DNA of 7,029 bases from RGEC01 sp044371405 (GTDB taxonomy: Bacteria; Bacteroidota; Bacteroidia; NS11-12g; UBA955), in NCBI GenBank assembly GCA_044371405.1, contig JBILTS010000115.1, positions 1 through 7,029 on the forward strand. Reading direction: 5' to 3'. The notes under the pieces are model-generated. The model worked only from the letters and a program-made list of their open reading frames with translations. It was not told the DNA's origin and made no database searches. Each line of letters opens with the position of its first letter. The stretch's first letter is position 1. The position numbers and the translations under genes are program-made. This document shows, piece by piece, positions 5,063-7,029 of the stretch.

Positions 5063-6979
5063 ATGTCTTTCCCTTATCAAATAGGCACCCTTGAGCAATA
5101 CCACCTGGCCTACCGCCAAAGCCAGGAAGATCCGGAAACATTCTGGGCCGGTATTGCCTCACATTTTACCTGGCAAAAACCATGGCATTCCGTGGTAAAT
5201 TCCGATTTCCGTTCCGCCACCCACCGCTGGTTTGAGGGCGGCCAGCTCAACATCACCGAAAACTGCCTTGACCGCTTTGCCGCTTCCCAACCCGATACCA
5301 CGGCCATCCTCTGGGAACCCAACGATCCCAAGGAAACCGGCAGAACCCTTACCTACCGGCAGCTGCTGGATGAAGTAATGCTGTTTGCCAACGTGCTGAA
5401 ACACCGCGGCATCGGCAAAGGCGACCGTGTGTGCATCTACATGGGCATGGTGCCCGAACTGGCCATAGCTGTGCTGGCCTGCGCCCGCATTGGGGCCATA
5501 CACTCCGTTATTTTTGGCGGATTCAGCGCCAGCAGCATCGCCGACCGCGTGCAGGATGCCGGAGCCAAAGCCATCATCACCTGCGACGGCGCATTCCGCG
5601 GTGCCAAAACCATCCCCCTGAAATCTGTGGTGGATGAGGCGTTGAAGCATTGCCCCACTGTGCAAACCGTATGGGTTTTGCGACGCACCCACGAACCCGT
5701 GAGCATGCGTAACGGCCGTGATTACGACTGGCACACAGAAATGGAAACCATGCGGGCAAGTGGCAACACCCACTGCCTTGCCGAAGGCATGGATGCTGAA
5801 GATCCGTTATTTATTCTCTACACATCGGGTTCTACCGGCAAACCCAAGGGCGTGGTACATACCACCGCCGGCTACATGATTTGGGCCCACTACACGTTTG
5901 TAAACGTGTTTCAGTACCAACCGGGGCAAATCCATTTCTGCACCGCCGATATCGGCTGGATTACCGGGCACAGCTACATCCTCTATGGTCCGCTGAGTGC
6001 CGGGGCCACCACCCTGATGTTTGAAGGCATACCCACCTGGCCCGATGCAGGTCGCTTTTGGGATATTGTACAAAAATACCGCGCCGATATTCTCTACACT
6101 GCACCCACCGCCATACGCAGCTTAATGACCTTTGGGACAGAACCGCTGCAAAACAAAGACCTTTCCTCTTTGAAAGTGCTGGGCACCGTGGGCGAACCCA
6201 TCAATGCAGAGGCATGGCACTGGTATGACCGAGAAGTGGGAAAAGGCAACGCGCCCATTGCCGACACCTGGTGGCAAACCGAAACCGGGGGCATCATGAT
6301 CAGCAATTTGGCCGGGGTAACGACTGCAAAACCCACCTTCGCCACCCTGCCCTTGCCGGGCGTATTTCCGGTGCTGGTGGATGAAAACGGAAAAGAGATT
6401 ACAGGCAATGGAGTTTCGGGCAATCTGTGCATCCGAAAACCCTGGCCGGGCATTATCCGCAGCACCTGGGGCGACCACGAGCGTTGCCGGCAAACCTATT
6501 TCTCAACCTACCCCGGATTGTATTTCACCGGCGATGGCTGCCTGCGCGATGAAGACGGACACTACCGCATCACAGGCCGTGTGGATGATGTGCTGAACGT
6601 TTCCGGCCACCGAATAGGCACCGCCGAGGTAGAAAACGCCATCAACATGCATGCGGGGGTGGTAGAGAGCGCCGTGGTGGGCTTTCCGCACGACATCAAA
6701 GGACAGGGCATTTATGCCTACGTCATTTGCGGCACCAAGCCCGAAAATGAAAGTGAACTGCGACAGGATATCCTGCAAACGGTTTCACAGGTAATTGGCC
6801 CCATTGCCAAGCCCGATGCCATACAATTTGTATCAGGCCTGCCCAAAACCCGCAGCGGAAAAATAATGCGGCGCATTTTGCGCAAAATCGCCGAAGGCGA
6901 AACCCAAAACCTGGGTGATACCACCACGCTGCTGGACCCGGGTGTGGTGGAGGAGATTGTGAGGGGGAGGAAAAAATAA
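5063..6979 (+). CDS. acs: Acetyl-CoA synthetase (AMP-forming acetate--CoA ligase)
   Basis: It activates acetate to acetyl-CoA in the cytoplasm via acetyl-AMP, consuming ATP and CoA, and so supports growth on acetate or acetate scavenging. The 638-residue product is full length for the family (E. coli Acs, 652). Motifs: phosphate loop YTSGSTGKPKG (253-263), acetate-pocket region ADIGWITGHSY (295-305) with Trp299 and Thr301, GTVGEPIN (374-381) with Val376, WWQTETGG (403-410) with Trp404, TGDG (489-492), hinge region GRVDDVLNVSGHRIG (505-519), and the C-terminal TRSGKIMRR (597-605) with catalytic Lys600. That Lys is the residue acetylated by Pat-type enzymes in Salmonella, where acetylation blocks activity. 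Ile300 replaces the Val found in the enteric pocket; the conserved Trp still predicts acetate over longer acids. Start: ATG 5063 gives MSFPYQIGTLEQY, which fits the family. An in-frame TTG at 4991 would add 24 residues read through promoter-like DNA. Confidence 0.97.
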   Translation: MSFPYQIGTLEQYHLAYRQSQEDPETFWAGIASHFTWQKPWHSVVNSDFRSATHRWFEGGQLNITENCLDRFAASQPDTTAILWEPNDPKETGRTLTYRQLLDEVMLFANVLKHRGIGKGDRVCIYMGMVPELAIAVLACARIGAIHSVIFGGFSASSIADRVQDAGAKAIITCDGAFRGAKTIPLKSVVDEALKHCPTVQTVWVLRRTHEPVSMRNGRDYDWHTEMETMRASGNTHCLAEGMDAEDPLFILYTSGSTGKPKGVVHTTAGYMIWAHYTFVNVFQYQPGQIHFCTADIGWITGHSYILYGPLSAGATTLMFEGIPTWPDAGRFWDIVQKYRADILYTAPTAIRSLMTFGTEPLQNKDLSSLKVLGTVGEPINAEAWHWYDREVGKGNAPIADTWWQTETGGIMISNLAGVTTAKPTFATLPLPGVFPVLVDENGKEITGNGVSGNLCIRKPWPGIIRSTWGDHERCRQTYFSTYPGLYFTGDGCLRDEDGHYRITGRVDDVLNVSGHRIGTAEVENAINMHAGVVESAVVGFPHDIKGQGIYAYVICGTKPENESELRQDILQTVSQVIGPIAKPDAIQFVSGLPKTRSGKIMRRILRKIAEGETQNLGDTTTLLDPGVVEEIVRGRKK

Positions 6980-7029
6980 CAACAAAGACTAAGAATTTTC
7001 CCAACAGACAGGACAACTTCTTTTACTTT

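Noticed and set aside
5159..5773. 204-residue minus-strand ORF inside acs
   Set aside because: Long antisense ORFs arise readily opposite moderately GC-rich coding DNA. The plus strand is unmistakably acetyl-CoA synthetase, and the antisense product is Gly/Ala/His-rich without motifs.
7020..7029. TTTACTTT at the right edge as the start of another -7 element
   Set aside because: The motif is cut by the window edge, so neither TTTG nor a downstream gene can be seen.

Overview
The window looks like ordinary chromosomal DNA from a member of the phylum Bacteroidota. This rests on three things. One gene has a thioredoxin-fold lipoprotein-like layout (signal peptide, DUF4369-like N-terminus, TlpA/ResA-like C-terminus) typical of that phylum. 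Purine-rich Shine-Dalgarno sequences are largely absent. Sequences resembling the Bacteroidota -7 promoter element TAnnTTTG sit directly in front of several start codons. The order or genus cannot be fixed from this sequence.

Layout, left to right. (1) 1-937, minus strand: the first 312 residues of a MATE-family multidrug/Na+ or H+ antiporter; its C-terminus lies beyond the left edge. (2) 938-1031: a very AT-rich divergent intergenic region. (3) 1032-1664, plus: an AT-rich orphan gene for a two-helix membrane protein with a possible PH-like N-terminal domain. (4) 1714-2382, plus: a short RluA-family pseudouridine synthase with a GTG start. (5) 2379-2720, minus: an alkyltransferase-like (ATL) DNA-damage recognition protein whose reactive Cys is replaced by Ala. 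Its stop codon overlaps that of the pseudouridine synthase through a shared CTAG. (6) 2721-2777: a divergent intergenic region with a 7-bp inverted repeat. (7) 2778-4316, plus: a secreted thioredoxin-like protein with a CGHC active site. (8) 4327-4950, minus: a small secreted, probably outer-membrane beta-barrel protein, convergent with the previous gene. (9) 4951-5062: a divergent intergenic region with promoter-like elements and an 8-bp inverted repeat. (10) 5063-6979, plus: a complete acetyl-CoA synthetase (acs). (11) 6980-7029: no gene seen.

The genes alternate in strand (minus, plus, plus, minus, plus, minus, plus), so there is no long operon; most are probably transcribed singly. Functions are mixed: drug/cation efflux, RNA modification, alkylation-damage recognition, envelope thiol redox chemistry, an envelope barrel, and acetate activation. 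I see no mobile element, CRISPR array, tRNA, rRNA, toxin-antitoxin pair or defence island, and no convincing undescribed multi-gene system. The items most worth a second look are the AT-rich orphan membrane protein, the recurring TTTGC/TTCGC motif within a few bases of start codons (suggesting very short or absent 5' leaders), and the inverted repeat upstream of acs.
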